Assembly: GCA_024680055.1 (NCBI GenBank)
Contig: JAILCP010000058.1
Location: forward strand, 62,001 to 126,000
DNA from: Lachnospiraceae bacterium
GTDB taxonomy: Bacteria > Bacillota > Clostridia > Lachnospirales > Lachnospiraceae
Reading direction: 5' to 3'
Length of the DNA: 64,000 bases
In this document: positions 39,636-50,229 of the stretch, one piece after another
Layout of the letters: the number at the start of each line of letters is the position of its first letter
Numbering within the stretch: the first letter of the stretch is position 1
Position numbers and translations under genes: made by a program
The notes under the pieces: model-generated
Database searches by the model: none
Seen by the model: only the letters and a program-made list of their open reading frames with translations
What the model was told of the DNA's origin: nothing

Positions 39636-40676
39636 ATGGCAGATATTCTGATTCTGGATTATGAACTGGATGTTTATAAAAGAAATTTAACTTCATTGGA
39701 AGGCAAGTACAACTTCCTATATACAAATAAAGCGGAACAGGCTATGGAATGGCTTGAAGAAAAGGAAATTGCCGTTATTATTGCGGAAAAGGATATGGAA
39801 ATTATCACAATTAACGAAATATCTGACATGGTTTCTTTTTCTCATCCGGAGACGGTGCTTCTTTTGGCAACGGATGTATATGTAGTGGAAGATGTGCTTG
39901 ATATCTTAAATGAATGCAGTATATTTGAAATCGTTTTAAAACCGTTCCGTTTTGCGGAAGATATTATGGATCCTATTATCCGCGCGGTTCATGAGCATGA
40001 ACTTCGGGTAAAACGCTATGCGGTGAAACGTCAAAGTAAGAAAGATGCCAAGGGCATCATTGAAGAATCGGATAAATTAAAAAAAGAGCTTTACAAAAGA
40101 GCCAATGATTATTCCAACCTGTTTATTTCATTTCGCGGGATTGTCGAAGGAAATGCATTATCCTGGGGAAAAGAAGATGAGGTGGAGTTGGATGACTGCA
40201 ATAAATACAGAGATTTTGTGGATGAACTTTGCAAAGAATATGTAAACAGCTATATTTTTAGCCAGAATACCTTAAAGGATTGGGAAGAAAAGTTAAAGAA
40301 ACAGTTTACAAATGAGAATAATCAGTGCGGTATTGAAATTAATTTTTCTGCCATTCAAGGAATTTCCAGGAAAAAGGCAAAGGATGTGTACTTTTTTATT
40401 TACATGATGGCACATCTATGTAAGGCGACCTTAACCAAGTATGACATTAAGGTTACGGTTGAGGAAGATCAGCAGGTACTTTTGGTGAAGGTTTATAACG
40501 ATCCGAAATTATCCATGCTTGGAGGCAGCATGCTTTATGCAACAGAGGACGAGAGAGTTCGAAAGGCAATGCACAGAGTCATTTTTGATTGCATGAAGCG
40601 AATTTATGTAAAGTCAATGAAAGGGTATGAGAATAATCCATACATTGCTTCGGCAACCATTGTTATGGATAACTAG
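39636..40676 (+). CDS. Receiver-like protein with C-terminal GHKL-ATPase-like region (divergent)
   Basis: ADILILDYELDVYKRNL...AVIIAEKDMEI...LLLATD...FEIVLKPFRF: receiver topology with Glu in the expected phospho-Asp position. Confidence 0.6.
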   Translation: MADILILDYELDVYKRNLTSLEGKYNFLYTNKAEQAMEWLEEKEIAVIIAEKDMEIITINEISDMVSFSHPETVLLLATDVYVVEDVLDILNECSIFEIVLKPFRFAEDIMDPIIRAVHEHELRVKRYAVKRQSKKDAKGIIEESDKLKKELYKRANDYSNLFISFRGIVEGNALSWGKEDEVELDDCNKYRDFVDELCKEYVNSYIFSQNTLKDWEEKLKKQFTNENNQCGIEINFSAIQGISRKKAKDVYFFIYMMAHLCKATLTKYDIKVTVEEDQQVLLVKVYNDPKLSMLGGSMLYATEDERVRKAMHRVIFDCMKRIYVKSMKGYENNPYIASATIVMDN

Positions 40677-40685
40677 GAAGAAAGA

Positions 40686-42605
40686 ATGATTTTATCTTGT
40701 AATCATATAGCGAAAAGTTATGGTGTGGAAACCATATTGGAAGATGTTTCTTTTTTTGTAAATGAAGGGGAAAAGGTAGCTGTTGTAGGCATGAACGGTG
40801 CCGGAAAATCAACAGTTTTAAAGATTATTAACGGAGAACTTACACCGGATGGCGGAGAAGTCTATGTGTCTAAAGACACCACCATGGGCTACCTTGCTCA
40901 GTACGATGCGGTATCCTGTGGCAGTACCATCTACAAAGAGGTGGAATCAGCCAAACAGGACTTAATCGATATGGAAAATAACCTGCGGGCCATGGAAGGG
41001 AAAATGTCTTCCTTAAAACCGGAAGAGATGGACCGTTTTATGCAGCAATATCACCAGTTAAACGATGATTTTGACGCTGCGGGAGGATATACCTTCCGAG
41101 GTGAAATTGTGGGAGTAATCCGTGGACTGGGTTTTACCGATGAGGAATTTGACAAGCCCATTGAAGAACTTTCCGGTGGACAAAAAACAAGGGTAGGACT
41201 TGCAAAGCTTCTTGTAAGTAACCCTGATATATTAATGCTGGATGAGCCCACCAACCATTTGGATATTCGATCCATTGAATGGTTGGAAGGTTTTTTGCGC
41301 TCTTATAAAAAGACGGTTATGATCGTTTCTCATGACCGTTATTTCCTCGATAAAATTGTTTCCAAAGTGGTGGAAATTGAATATAAGAAAGCGGTTACCT
41401 ATAAGGGAACTTACTCTGATTTCTCCAGGAAAAAGGAAGAGCAGCGTAAGATATACATGAAGCATTACTTGGAACAGCAGGCGGAAATCAAGCATGAAAA
41501 ACAGGTGATTGATACCTACCGCTCTTTTAAAACAGAAGCAGCCTTAATCAAGGCAAAAAGTCGTGAAAAACGACTGGATATGATAGAAGTTTTAGATAAA
41601 CCTATAGAAATTCGTGATGATATGCACCTGAAACTGGAAGCCAGCGTGGAAAGCGGAAAGGATGTTTTGTATGCAGAACATCTTTCCAAGGCATACGATG
41701 ATAAGGTGCTGTTTTCCGATATTGGTCTGGATATTAAAAAGGGTGAGCGTGTTGCCATTATCGGTGATAACGGAACAGGCAAAACCACTCTTTTAAAGAT
41801 TATAAACGGCCTGATTCAAGCAGATCAGGGCGAATTTAAGCTGGGATCAAAGGTTTCCATTGGATATTATGATCAGGAACAGCAGTTTTTATCTGAGGAT
41901 AAAACATTGTTTGATGAAATCGGTGACAATCACTATGAAATGACCAATACAAGGATTCGAACAGTGCTTGGAGCATTTCTTTTTACCGATGATGATGTGT
42001 TCAAAAAAATCGGCGATTTAAGCGGAGGAGAGCGAGGCAGAGTCTCCCTTGCCAAGCTTATGCTATCTAAGGCCAATCTTTTGATTTTGGATGAGCCCAC
42101 CAACCATCTTGATATTACATCCAAGGAGATTCTGGAAAGCGCACTTTGCAGTTATACCGGAACGGTGCTTTTTGTCTCCCATGACCGTTATTTTATCAAT
42201 CGTGTGGCAAGCCGTATTCTGGAATTAAAAGATCATAAGCTTCATAATTACCTTGGCAATTATGATTATTACCTTGAGAAAGTTGCTGAAAAACAAGAGG
42301 AAGTGCAACAGGAACAGATTCGCAGTGAAGGGGACGCTAAGGCACAGTCCACAGGACAGCTGGATTGGCAGGAGCAAAAGGCCAAGGCGGCAGCCAAACG
42401 AAAACTGGAAAATGCCATTGCAAAGGTGGAAGAGGAAATCGGTGATCTGGAAGACAAATTGTCTGCGGTGGATGAGAAGTTAATGGACCCGGCCAACGCC
42501 ACCAATTCTGCAAAATTAAATAAATTAACGGCAAAACGCAATGAAATCGAAGAAAAACTGGAACCGCTTTATGAAAAATGGGAGGAATTGACAAGCGAGG
42601 AATAA
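40686..42605 (+). CDS. ABC-F family ATP-binding protein
   Basis: Two ABC domains (GMNGAGKST, GDNGTGKTT; LSGGQKTR, LSGGERGR), no TM, ABC-F linker and coiled-coil C-terminus. Confidence 0.93.
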   Translation: MILSCNHIAKSYGVETILEDVSFFVNEGEKVAVVGMNGAGKSTVLKIINGELTPDGGEVYVSKDTTMGYLAQYDAVSCGSTIYKEVESAKQDLIDMENNLRAMEGKMSSLKPEEMDRFMQQYHQLNDDFDAAGGYTFRGEIVGVIRGLGFTDEEFDKPIEELSGGQKTRVGLAKLLVSNPDILMLDEPTNHLDIRSIEWLEGFLRSYKKTVMIVSHDRYFLDKIVSKVVEIEYKKAVTYKGTYSDFSRKKEEQRKIYMKHYLEQQAEIKHEKQVIDTYRSFKTEAALIKAKSREKRLDMIEVLDKPIEIRDDMHLKLEASVESGKDVLYAEHLSKAYDDKVLFSDIGLDIKKGERVAIIGDNGTGKTTLLKIINGLIQADQGEFKLGSKVSIGYYDQEQQFLSEDKTLFDEIGDNHYEMTNTRIRTVLGAFLFTDDDVFKKIGDLSGGERGRVSLAKLMLSKANLLILDEPTNHLDITSKEILESALCSYTGTVLFVSHDRYFINRVASRILELKDHKLHNYLGNYDYYLEKVAEKQEEVQQEQIRSEGDAKAQSTGQLDWQEQKAKAAAKRKLENAIAKVEEEIGDLEDKLSAVDEKLMDPANATNSAKLNKLTAKRNEIEEKLEPLYEKWEELTSEE

Positions 42606-42623
42606 TTGTTTTATAATTAACGA
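42606..42623. promoter_or_regulatory. Candidate Rex operator upstream of rex
   Basis: TTGTTTTATAATTAACGA matches 11 of 14 fixed positions of TTGTTAAnnnnTTAACAA. Confidence 0.35.
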
Positions 42624-42645
42624 CGAGTAAGGAGGTTCCGAGTAT

Positions 42646-43293
42646 ATGAAGAAAGAAATCTCTCAGGTAGTTATAAAACGTATGCCCAGATATTACCGTT
42701 ATCTTGGCGAGTTGATCGACCAGGGAACTGAGCGAATTTCTTCCGGAGAATTAAGTAAGATCATGAAGGTAACTGCTTCACAGATCAGACAGGACTTAAA
42801 CAATTTCGGAGGTTTTGGTCAACAGGGTTATGGGTATAACGTACAATACTTGTATGATGAAATCGGAAAGATTTTAGGACTTGATAAGACACACAATATG
42901 ATTATTGTAGGTGGAGGAAACTTAGGACTGGCACTGGCAACAAATTCCAGATTTGACAGACAGGGATTTGTGGTTACCGGTATCTTTGATATTAATCCTA
43001 ACCTGAAAGGAAAACAGGTTAACAATAATAGCATTATGATGATGTCAGAACTTGATGAATTTATTCAGCACAATCATGTTGACATTGCTGCACTTACCGT
43101 ACCTAAGGACAATGTCCAGGAAATCGTAGATCATCTGCAGGAATTGGGAATTAAAGCGTTTTGGAATTTTGCGCACTTGGATTTGGAAGTGGCAGAGGAT
43201 GTGGTGGTACAGAATGTGCACCTGTCCGATAGTTTGATGAGATTATCACTAAATATGATTCAGAGAAAAGAAAGATATCAAGACGATGAGTAA
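42646..43293 (+). CDS. rex: Redox-sensing transcriptional repressor Rex
   Basis: Rex wHTH (KVTASQIRQDLNNFGGFGQQGYGYNVQYL) and Rossmann GGGNLGLAL. Confidence 0.96.
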   Translation: MKKEISQVVIKRMPRYYRYLGELIDQGTERISSGELSKIMKVTASQIRQDLNNFGGFGQQGYGYNVQYLYDEIGKILGLDKTHNMIIVGGGNLGLALATNSRFDRQGFVVTGIFDINPNLKGKQVNNNSIMMMSELDEFIQHNHVDIAALTVPKDNVQEIVDHLQELGIKAFWNFAHLDLEVAEDVVVQNVHLSDSLMRLSLNMIQRKERYQDDE

Positions 43294-43945
43294 TGATATA
43301 TCTGTTAACACAAAATTAGAAAACGGAGAGTTTGTAGAGGCACTTAAAGATGTTAAAGTGCCTTTACTTGTTTTGGATGAAAAGTGGCATCACCTTTTTA
43401 AGGGCATGAAGAAAACGGCCCAGGTTAAAGAATACGAGGAAAAGGTCAATGAGCTTTTAAAACTTCAGGGAAAACTCAACAGTGATTTAAAGGACCTGAA
43501 GAAAACAAAACAGAATTTACTTGGCGGAATCGTTAACAATATGGATGATTCCGATGCGGATAAAGAAGAACTTCGATTGAAAAAACTGGACGAACAAAAG
43601 CGTCTTGTGGATGAAATCAATGAGCGTATGGAAGAGGTGGAAGACAGGTTACTGGATTTACCAAGAGAACTGGATGAAGCCAATAAAATGCTCATGGTTT
43701 ACAGCATGGACGTTTGCTATCGCAAGCTACGCTCCAATGCAGAAGAAATCGAAGAAATCGGAACCTGGATTAAACGTATTCGAATTGAATTGAAGAAGAA
43801 TATTGTTATTAAACAGGTGGATGAACAAAAGAATGAAGAAATCTATTCTTATATGCACGATGTGTTAGGACCAAGAGCCATTGATGTATTTGACTTAAAG
43901 TATGAGGAAGATGGCGAAGTGATTGATAAAGACGGCAAGAAATAG
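43286..43945 (+). CDS. Conserved coiled-coil hypothetical protein
   Basis: ORF overlapping rex by 8 nt, Lys/Glu-rich coiled coil; no recognised motif. Confidence 0.7.
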   Translation: MSNDISVNTKLENGEFVEALKDVKVPLLVLDEKWHHLFKGMKKTAQVKEYEEKVNELLKLQGKLNSDLKDLKKTKQNLLGGIVNNMDDSDADKEELRLKKLDEQKRLVDEINERMEEVEDRLLDLPRELDEANKMLMVYSMDVCYRKLRSNAEEIEEIGTWIKRIRIELKKNIVIKQVDEQKNEEIYSYMHDVLGPRAIDVFDLKYEEDGEVIDKDGKK

Positions 43946-44037
43946 GGCTGTATCACACGCGTTGCAAGAAATTTTTAAATATGATATATTTCATAGAGCA
44001 TGACTTTGAATAGAAGAAAAGGAGTAAACTAACAGAA

Positions 44038-45390
44038 ATGGATAATGATGGGAGTTCCATTATAATAATTGTTTCTATTGTATATTTTATTATACTTATC
44101 ATAAACGGGTTGCTGAATGCTTATTGTTCTGCACTTGACAATTTAAATGAGTCTTTGATGGAGGAAAAGGCCAAAGACGGAGACGGTAAAGCAATGATAG
44201 TCAATGAACATTTGGATAGTTCATCCATGCTCATTGATTCCCTGCATTTAATTGATGGATTGTGCTTTTTTATCACCGGTACCTTTTGTATTCCATCCAC
44301 GGTGCTATATATTCTCAATAAGAATGAGAACATTTTTGGAGATTATAGCTTTGTGGCAGTGACCTTCATTGTTTCTGTCATTGCCTTTATTTTGATGTTA
44401 AGCGCAGGATATGCCTCTTTAAAAATCGGAGGGGTGAAGAAAGAACGTGCAGCTATGGCACTTTGCAAAATATGCAACGGTTTATTTGTCTTTTTTACTC
44501 CGTTACGAGTTATAATCAAAAAGTTCTCCGGCATTTTTGTTCGCGTGTTTGGGGTGGATCCCAACTTGAATCTGGATGAGGTTTCCGAAGATGAAATCAT
44601 ATCCATGGTGGATGAAGGTCATGAACAAGGGGTCATTGAAAGCAGTGAAGCGGAGATGATTCACAACATTTTTGAGTTCACCAATAAGGATGCGGGAGAT
44701 ATTATGACCCACCGAAAGAATATGATTCTTTTATCCGGGGAAATCACATTTTCAGAGGCGTTGAACTTTCTTTTGGAAAACAGTTTGAGCCGTTATCCCG
44801 TATATCTTGAAGATGCAGACAATATTATCGGTGTGGTACACATCCGAGATTTTATGGAGAGACAAAGAGATAACTCTTTGTACAATAAAAAGCTGATGGA
44901 AGTCAAAGGGCTGATTCGTGAAATCAGTTTCATTCCACAGACCAGAAATATCAGCGATCTTTTCCACAGTATGCAGGAGGAAAAGAGCCACATGGTCATT
45001 GTGGTGGATGAATATGGTCAGACCTGTGGTCTTGTTACCATGGAAGATATTTTGGAAGAAATCGTGGGAAATATTTTTGACGAATATGATGAAGAAATTG
45101 CATTGATTACTCCTCATGCAGACGGAAGTTATGATATTCTTGGCATGACACCCCTTGATGAGGTGGAGGAGCTGCTTGATGCAAACCTTCCGGTGGAAGA
45201 TTACGATACCCTGAACGGATATTTGATTTCCCTTTTGGATCGAATTCCAAGTCCGGAAGAAAAGAAAATCCAGATTACAACAGAAGGATTCCTTTTTGAG
45301 GTGTTATCTGTTGAAAATAAAACTATAAAAAATGTTCATGTCACTAGGATTATGGAGCCTACAGAGACAGAGAATAATATGAATGAATAG
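44038..45390 (+). CDS. CNNM/CorC-type transporter with CBS domains (hemolysin family)
   Basis: N-terminal TM, EGVIESSEAEMIHNIFEF-like segment, DIMTHRKNM, VVDEYGQTCGLVTMEDILEEIVGNI, CorC_HlyC C-term. Confidence 0.9.
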   Translation: MDNDGSSIIIIVSIVYFIILIINGLLNAYCSALDNLNESLMEEKAKDGDGKAMIVNEHLDSSSMLIDSLHLIDGLCFFITGTFCIPSTVLYILNKNENIFGDYSFVAVTFIVSVIAFILMLSAGYASLKIGGVKKERAAMALCKICNGLFVFFTPLRVIIKKFSGIFVRVFGVDPNLNLDEVSEDEIISMVDEGHEQGVIESSEAEMIHNIFEFTNKDAGDIMTHRKNMILLSGEITFSEALNFLLENSLSRYPVYLEDADNIIGVVHIRDFMERQRDNSLYNKKLMEVKGLIREISFIPQTRNISDLFHSMQEEKSHMVIVVDEYGQTCGLVTMEDILEEIVGNIFDEYDEEIALITPHADGSYDILGMTPLDEVEELLDANLPVEDYDTLNGYLISLLDRIPSPEEKKIQITTEGFLFEVLSVENKTIKNVHVTRIMEPTETENNMNE

Positions 45391-45405
45391 GAAAGAGGTA
45401 TAAAT

Positions 45406-46134
45406 ATGTCAGGACATTCCAAATTTGCCAACATCAAACACAAAAAAGAAAAAAATGATGCTGCAAAGGGAAAAATCTTTACTGTAATCGGAAGAGAAAT
45501 TGCAGTTGCTGTAAAAGAGGGTGGAGCTGACCCTGCAAATAACAGCAGATTAAGAGATGTTATAGCAAAAGCAAAAGCAAATAACATGCCAAACGATACC
45601 ATCGATCGTGGTATTAAAAAGGCTGCAGGTGATGCAGGAAGCGTTACTTATGAATCTGTAACATATGAAGGATATGGACCTGGAGGAACAGCAATTATTG
45701 TTGATGCCTTAACCGATAACAAAAACCGTACTGCAGCCAATGTTCGTAGTGCCTTTACCAAAGGTCACGGAAGCATTGGAACACAGGGTTGTGTATCTTA
45801 CATGTTTGATAAGAGAGGACAGATTATTGTTGCCAAGGAAGAGTGCGACATGGAAGCTGACGATCTTATGATGATGGCACTTGATGCAGGAGCAGAAGAT
45901 TTTAGCGAAGAAGAGGACAGCTTTGAAATTCTTACTGCACCGGAAGATTTCAGCACCGTGAGAGAAGCACTGGAAAAAGAAAATATTGTGATGGCAGACG
46001 CAGAGGTAACAATGATTCCACAAACTTATGTTACAGTTACCGATGAAGAAGATGTAAAATGTATCCAGAGAATCCTTGATTTACTGGATGAAGATGATGA
46101 TGTACAGATGGTGTACCATAATTGGGATGAATAA
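45406..46134 (+). CDS. YebC/PmpR family DNA-binding regulatory protein
   Basis: [26 protein letters not shown]. Confidence 0.96.
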   Translation: MSGHSKFANIKHKKEKNDAAKGKIFTVIGREIAVAVKEGGADPANNSRLRDVIAKAKANNMPNDTIDRGIKKAAGDAGSVTYESVTYEGYGPGGTAIIVDALTDNKNRTAANVRSAFTKGHGSIGTQGCVSYMFDKRGQIIVAKEECDMEADDLMMMALDAGAEDFSEEEDSFEILTAPEDFSTVREALEKENIVMADAEVTMIPQTYVTVTDEEDVKCIQRILDLLDEDDDVQMVYHNWDE

Positions 46135-46139
46135 TTAGT

Positions 46140-47588
46140 ATGAAAAAAATTTTGTTTGCGGCTTCGGAGTGTGTTCCTTTTGTTAAAACAGGAGGACTTG
46201 CCGATGTAGTAGGGGCGTTGCCGAAAGAATTTGATAAAAAGGATTGGGATGTAAGGGTGATATTGCCCTTATACAGTAAAATACCGGAGAAATACCGCAA
46301 TGATTTTCAGTATATAGACAATTTCGAAATTGGCTGTGGACCTTTAAATCAAAATAAGTATGTTGGATTATTTCAATATGAGTATGAGGGTATTACCTAT
46401 TATTTTATTGATAACCAGGAGTATTTTTATCAGGACTATATCTACAGTGACTTTCACTTTGACATTAAACGTTTTGCGTTTTTTGATAAAGCCGTATTAT
46501 CTGTTTTACAATTGATTGATTTTAGACCTGATTTGATTCATTGTCACGACTGGCAGACAGGGTTGATTCCGGTTTATCTGAAAACGGAGTTTGCCGCATC
46601 CCCTTTTTACCGGGGTATCAAGTCTATTATGACCATTCATAACCTGAAGTTCCAGGGCGTGTGGTCAAAGGATTACCTGATGGATGTCAGTGGATTGACC
46701 GGGGATTTATTTTCCGACGATAAACTTGGATTTTATAAAGATGGAAATATGCTAAAAGGCGGATTGACCTATGCAGATCATATTACAACCGTCAGCAAAA
46801 ATTATTCCTATGAAATTCAAAGTAAGTATTACGGAGAGAACCTGGAAGGTTTGCTTTTTGCAAGAAATCATGAAATGACAGGTATTGTGAACGGAATTGA
46901 CTACGATTCCTTTGATCCGAAAACCGATGAAAACTTATACAAGAATTATAGTGTAGAAGATTTTCGTAAAAAGAAATATGTTAACAAACAGAAACTGCAA
47001 AAGGAACTGGGACTGGAAGAAGATAAGCATAAGTTTATGATTGCCATTGTTTCAAGACTTACAGACCAGAAGGGATTGAATCTGATTGAATACGATTTTG
47101 AGCGTTTAATTGATGACAATACCCAGCTTGTGGTTCTTGGAACCGGAGACTATAAATATGAGTCTATGTTCCGGTATTTTGCGGATAAGTATCCGGATAA
47201 GGTTTCTGCAAATATTTTATACAGTGAAGGGTTAAGCCGAAAGATTTATGCTGCGGCAGATGCTTTCTTAATGCCGTCTGCCTTTGAACCTTGCGGATTG
47301 TCCCAGTTAATTGCTCTTCGTTACGGCGCGGTTCCAATTGTAAGAGAAACCGGTGGATTAAAAGAAACGGTGGAGCCTTTTAACGAATACGAGCATTGCG
47401 GTGTTGGTTTTTCTTTTACCAATTACAACGCAGATGACATGCTATACACTGTAAATTATGCCAAGAAGATCTTCTTTGAGAAGAAGGCGGCCTGGAATAA
47501 AATTGTGGAAAGGGGCATGATTAGCGATCACTCCTGGAAACAATCAAGATTGGCATATGAGGAATTATATAATTATTTGATTGGATAA
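46140..47588 (+). CDS. glgA: Glycogen synthase
   Basis: KILFAASECVPFVKTGGLADVVGALPKE, HCHDWQTGL, PSAFEPCGLSQL. Confidence 0.96.
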   Translation: MKKILFAASECVPFVKTGGLADVVGALPKEFDKKDWDVRVILPLYSKIPEKYRNDFQYIDNFEIGCGPLNQNKYVGLFQYEYEGITYYFIDNQEYFYQDYIYSDFHFDIKRFAFFDKAVLSVLQLIDFRPDLIHCHDWQTGLIPVYLKTEFAASPFYRGIKSIMTIHNLKFQGVWSKDYLMDVSGLTGDLFSDDKLGFYKDGNMLKGGLTYADHITTVSKNYSYEIQSKYYGENLEGLLFARNHEMTGIVNGIDYDSFDPKTDENLYKNYSVEDFRKKKYVNKQKLQKELGLEEDKHKFMIAIVSRLTDQKGLNLIEYDFERLIDDNTQLVVLGTGDYKYESMFRYFADKYPDKVSANILYSEGLSRKIYAAADAFLMPSAFEPCGLSQLIALRYGAVPIVRETGGLKETVEPFNEYEHCGVGFSFTNYNADDMLYTVNYAKKIFFEKKAAWNKIVERGMISDHSWKQSRLAYEELYNYLIG

Positions 47589-47598
47589 AAGATACGAG

Positions 47599-47630
47599 AT
47601 CTTGCATACTGCGGTATGCAAGATTTTTTA
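47599..47630 (+). terminator. Rho-independent terminator
   Basis: atcttgcatac-tgcg-gtatgcaagat-ttttta; perfect 11-bp stem. Confidence 0.85.
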
Positions 47631-47710
47631 TCTCGGGAAACAATTTAAGTGAAATGACATTAATACTAAAATATGTTAAACTATAAAAAGTAAATTTTGC
47701 AGGAGGAACT

Positions 47711-50149
47711 ATGGCAAAGCAAAAGGGACATAGGGGAAAACGAAAGACAAAGAAAGCCGCTGCCAGAAAGAATTCTTTGACAACGGAGATTGTGGTAATT
47801 CTTGCGTTTGCGTTTTCTGTATTTTTGGAAATCAGTAATTTTGGTTTTGGCGGAACAATGGGCCGTGCTTTAAGCAGCGTAATGTTCGGTGTTTTTGGCT
47901 GGCTTGAATATATATTTCCGGTTTTAATAATTTTGGCGTGTATTTTCATTGTAGCCAATAAGGATGATTTTTATGCCTTATTAAAGGTTTTGTATGGATT
48001 TATAGGCTTTATTTTGTTGTGTGGTTTTGTGGCTCTTGTTTATAACCATGATGGTATGGGAAGTTTAAAGAGCGGATATTCCACAGGCTATCTGATGCAC
48101 TGCGGAGGCGGATTTATGGGAAATGCCGTCACCGGCCTTTTAGTGCCAAATGTGGGCCTGGTGGGAGCGTATTTGGTTGATGTTGTGGGTATTATTATTT
48201 GCGCCATTTTAATGACAGAACGTTCGCTTTATGGATTTTTAAAAACCAGAAGTAAAATGGGAATGGAGCAGAGTAAAAATCTCAGAGAAAAACGAAAAAA
48301 AGAGCGCGCCCTGGTGCGGGAAGAAAAACGGGCTAAAAGAGCACAGCGTGAATATGAAGAAGAAGTGGATACAAGGGGGCGCAGAGTTGCCCATGGCGTA
48401 TCTTTTGATACAAAAATTGTAGAAGAAAACGGCCATTCCGACGAAATGGCAGAGGTACATGCAAAAGAACCATATGAGGAACCGGTGATTCACGGACTTA
48501 CAAAGGCTGAGGAATTGCGAAGTGAGCCGGTTGCAGTGGAAGAACCCAAAATGGAAACACCAAAAGTGGAAAAACCAAAAGTGGAAGCACCGGCGGTAAA
48601 GAAAGAACCTTTGGTGGAAGAAAAGGTGGAGATGCCTATTTCTTCCGGTGAAACAGGGTCCGATGCGGATTATAAATTCCCGCCAATCGAACTTTTGAAA
48701 AAAGGTGATAAAAATGCCACCGGAGAATCGGAAACTTCATTAAAAGCAACGGCCATGCAATTGGAACAGACCCTGCGTGATTTTGGTGTTAATGTGAAAA
48801 TGACGGATGTCAGCTGTGGACCAAGTGTTACCAGATTTGAAATGCAGCCGGAGCACGGTGTAAAGGTCAGCAAAATTGTCGGACTGGCAGACGATATTAA
48901 ATTGAACCTGGCTGCTGCGGATATTCGTATTGAAGCACCGATTCCGGGAAAAGCGGCGGTTGGTATTGAGGTTCCAAACAAGGAAAATGTAACGGTAATG
49001 CTTCGTGAATTGCTGGAAGCAAAAGAATATAAAACCATTAAAACAAAGATTCCGTTCCCTGCAGGAAAGGATATTGGAGGAAAGGTGATTGTTTCCGACA
49101 TTGGAAAGATGCCTCACGTATTGATTGCCGGATCCACCGGTTCCGGTAAGTCCGTATGTATCAATACCATTGTTATGAGTATTTTGTATAAAGCAAAACC
49201 ATCAGAGGTAAAGTTGATTATGATTGATCCTAAGGTGGTGGAATTAAGTATTTACAACGGCATCCCACATTTGCTTATGCCGGTGGTAACCGATCCCAAA
49301 AAGGCGGCAGGCGCACTAAACTGGGCAGTTGCTGAAATGACCGATCGTTACAACAAGTTTGCAGAGGCCAATGTGCGTGATTTAAAGGGATACAATAAAC
49401 ACGTGGAAATCTTTAATAAAGAGCATCCGGATACCAAGCTGGAAAAAATGTATCAGCTGGTGATTATTGTGGACGAGATGGCAGACTTAATGATGGTGGC
49501 ACCGGGTGAAGTGGAAGATGCCATCTGTCGTCTTGCACAGCTTGCAAGAGCTGCAGGTATTCATTTGATTTTGGCAACCCAAAGACCGTCGGTAAATGTT
49601 ATTACCGGTTTGATTAAAGCCAATATGCCATCCAGAGTTGCCTTTGCAGTTTCCAGTGGTGTGGACTCCAGAACCATTTTGGATATGTACGGAGCAGAAA
49701 AGCTTTTGGGAAAGGGAGATATGCTGTTTTATCCTCAGGGATATCAGAAACCTCTTCGTGTACAGGGTGCCTTTGTTTCTGACCAGGAAGTGTCGGATGT
49801 GGTGGAATTCTTAAAAGCCAACAAGCCTGAGGTGGTGGAAGATACCAGCGAAATCGAAGAGAAAGTAAACCAGTTATCTCTTTCCAATAAAACCATGGCA
49901 CCGGGAACAGGAGCCGCCACAGAGGATGGACGGGATGTGTATTTTGCCGATGCAGGTCGTTTATTAATTGATAAAGAACGTGGTTCTATCGGAATGCTTC
50001 AGAGAATGTTTAAAATCGGCTTTAACAGAGCTGCAAGAATTATGGATCAATTGGAAGAAGCTGGGGTTGTGGGACCGGAAGAAGGTACCAAGCCAAGAAA
50101 GGTGCTTTTAACGAAAGAGGAATTTGAAAATATGATAAATGACCAATAA
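47711..50149 (+). CDS. ftsK: FtsK/SpoIIIE DNA translocase
   Basis: N-terminal TM domain, Walker A AGSTGSGKSV, motor domain, gamma wHTH (IGMLQRMFKIGFNRAARIMDQLEEAGVVG). Confidence 0.95.
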   Translation: MAKQKGHRGKRKTKKAAARKNSLTTEIVVILAFAFSVFLEISNFGFGGTMGRALSSVMFGVFGWLEYIFPVLIILACIFIVANKDDFYALLKVLYGFIGFILLCGFVALVYNHDGMGSLKSGYSTGYLMHCGGGFMGNAVTGLLVPNVGLVGAYLVDVVGIIICAILMTERSLYGFLKTRSKMGMEQSKNLREKRKKERALVREEKRAKRAQREYEEEVDTRGRRVAHGVSFDTKIVEENGHSDEMAEVHAKEPYEEPVIHGLTKAEELRSEPVAVEEPKMETPKVEKPKVEAPAVKKEPLVEEKVEMPISSGETGSDADYKFPPIELLKKGDKNATGESETSLKATAMQLEQTLRDFGVNVKMTDVSCGPSVTRFEMQPEHGVKVSKIVGLADDIKLNLAAADIRIEAPIPGKAAVGIEVPNKENVTVMLRELLEAKEYKTIKTKIPFPAGKDIGGKVIVSDIGKMPHVLIAGSTGSGKSVCINTIVMSILYKAKPSEVKLIMIDPKVVELSIYNGIPHLLMPVVTDPKKAAGALNWAVAEMTDRYNKFAEANVRDLKGYNKHVEIFNKEHPDTKLEKMYQLVIIVDEMADLMMVAPGEVEDAICRLAQLARAAGIHLILATQRPSVNVITGLIKANMPSRVAFAVSSGVDSRTILDMYGAEKLLGKGDMLFYPQGYQKPLRVQGAFVSDQEVSDVVEFLKANKPEVVEDTSEIEEKVNQLSLSNKTMAPGTGAATEDGRDVYFADAGRLLIDKERGSIGMLQRMFKIGFNRAARIMDQLEEAGVVGPEEGTKPRKVLLTKEEFENMINDQ

Positions 50150-50229
50150 TGGGTATTTTTCATACACAAAAAGGAAAATGTGTAGTAAAATAGAGATGTT
50201 GAAATAAAAACGGGAGAGTAAGAAGTAGC

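Noticed and set aside
40686-42605. ABC-F protein as an antibiotic-resistance (ARE) determinant
   Set aside because: Looks like a housekeeping ABC-F beside rex; no features of acquired Msr/Vga/Lsa-type context.
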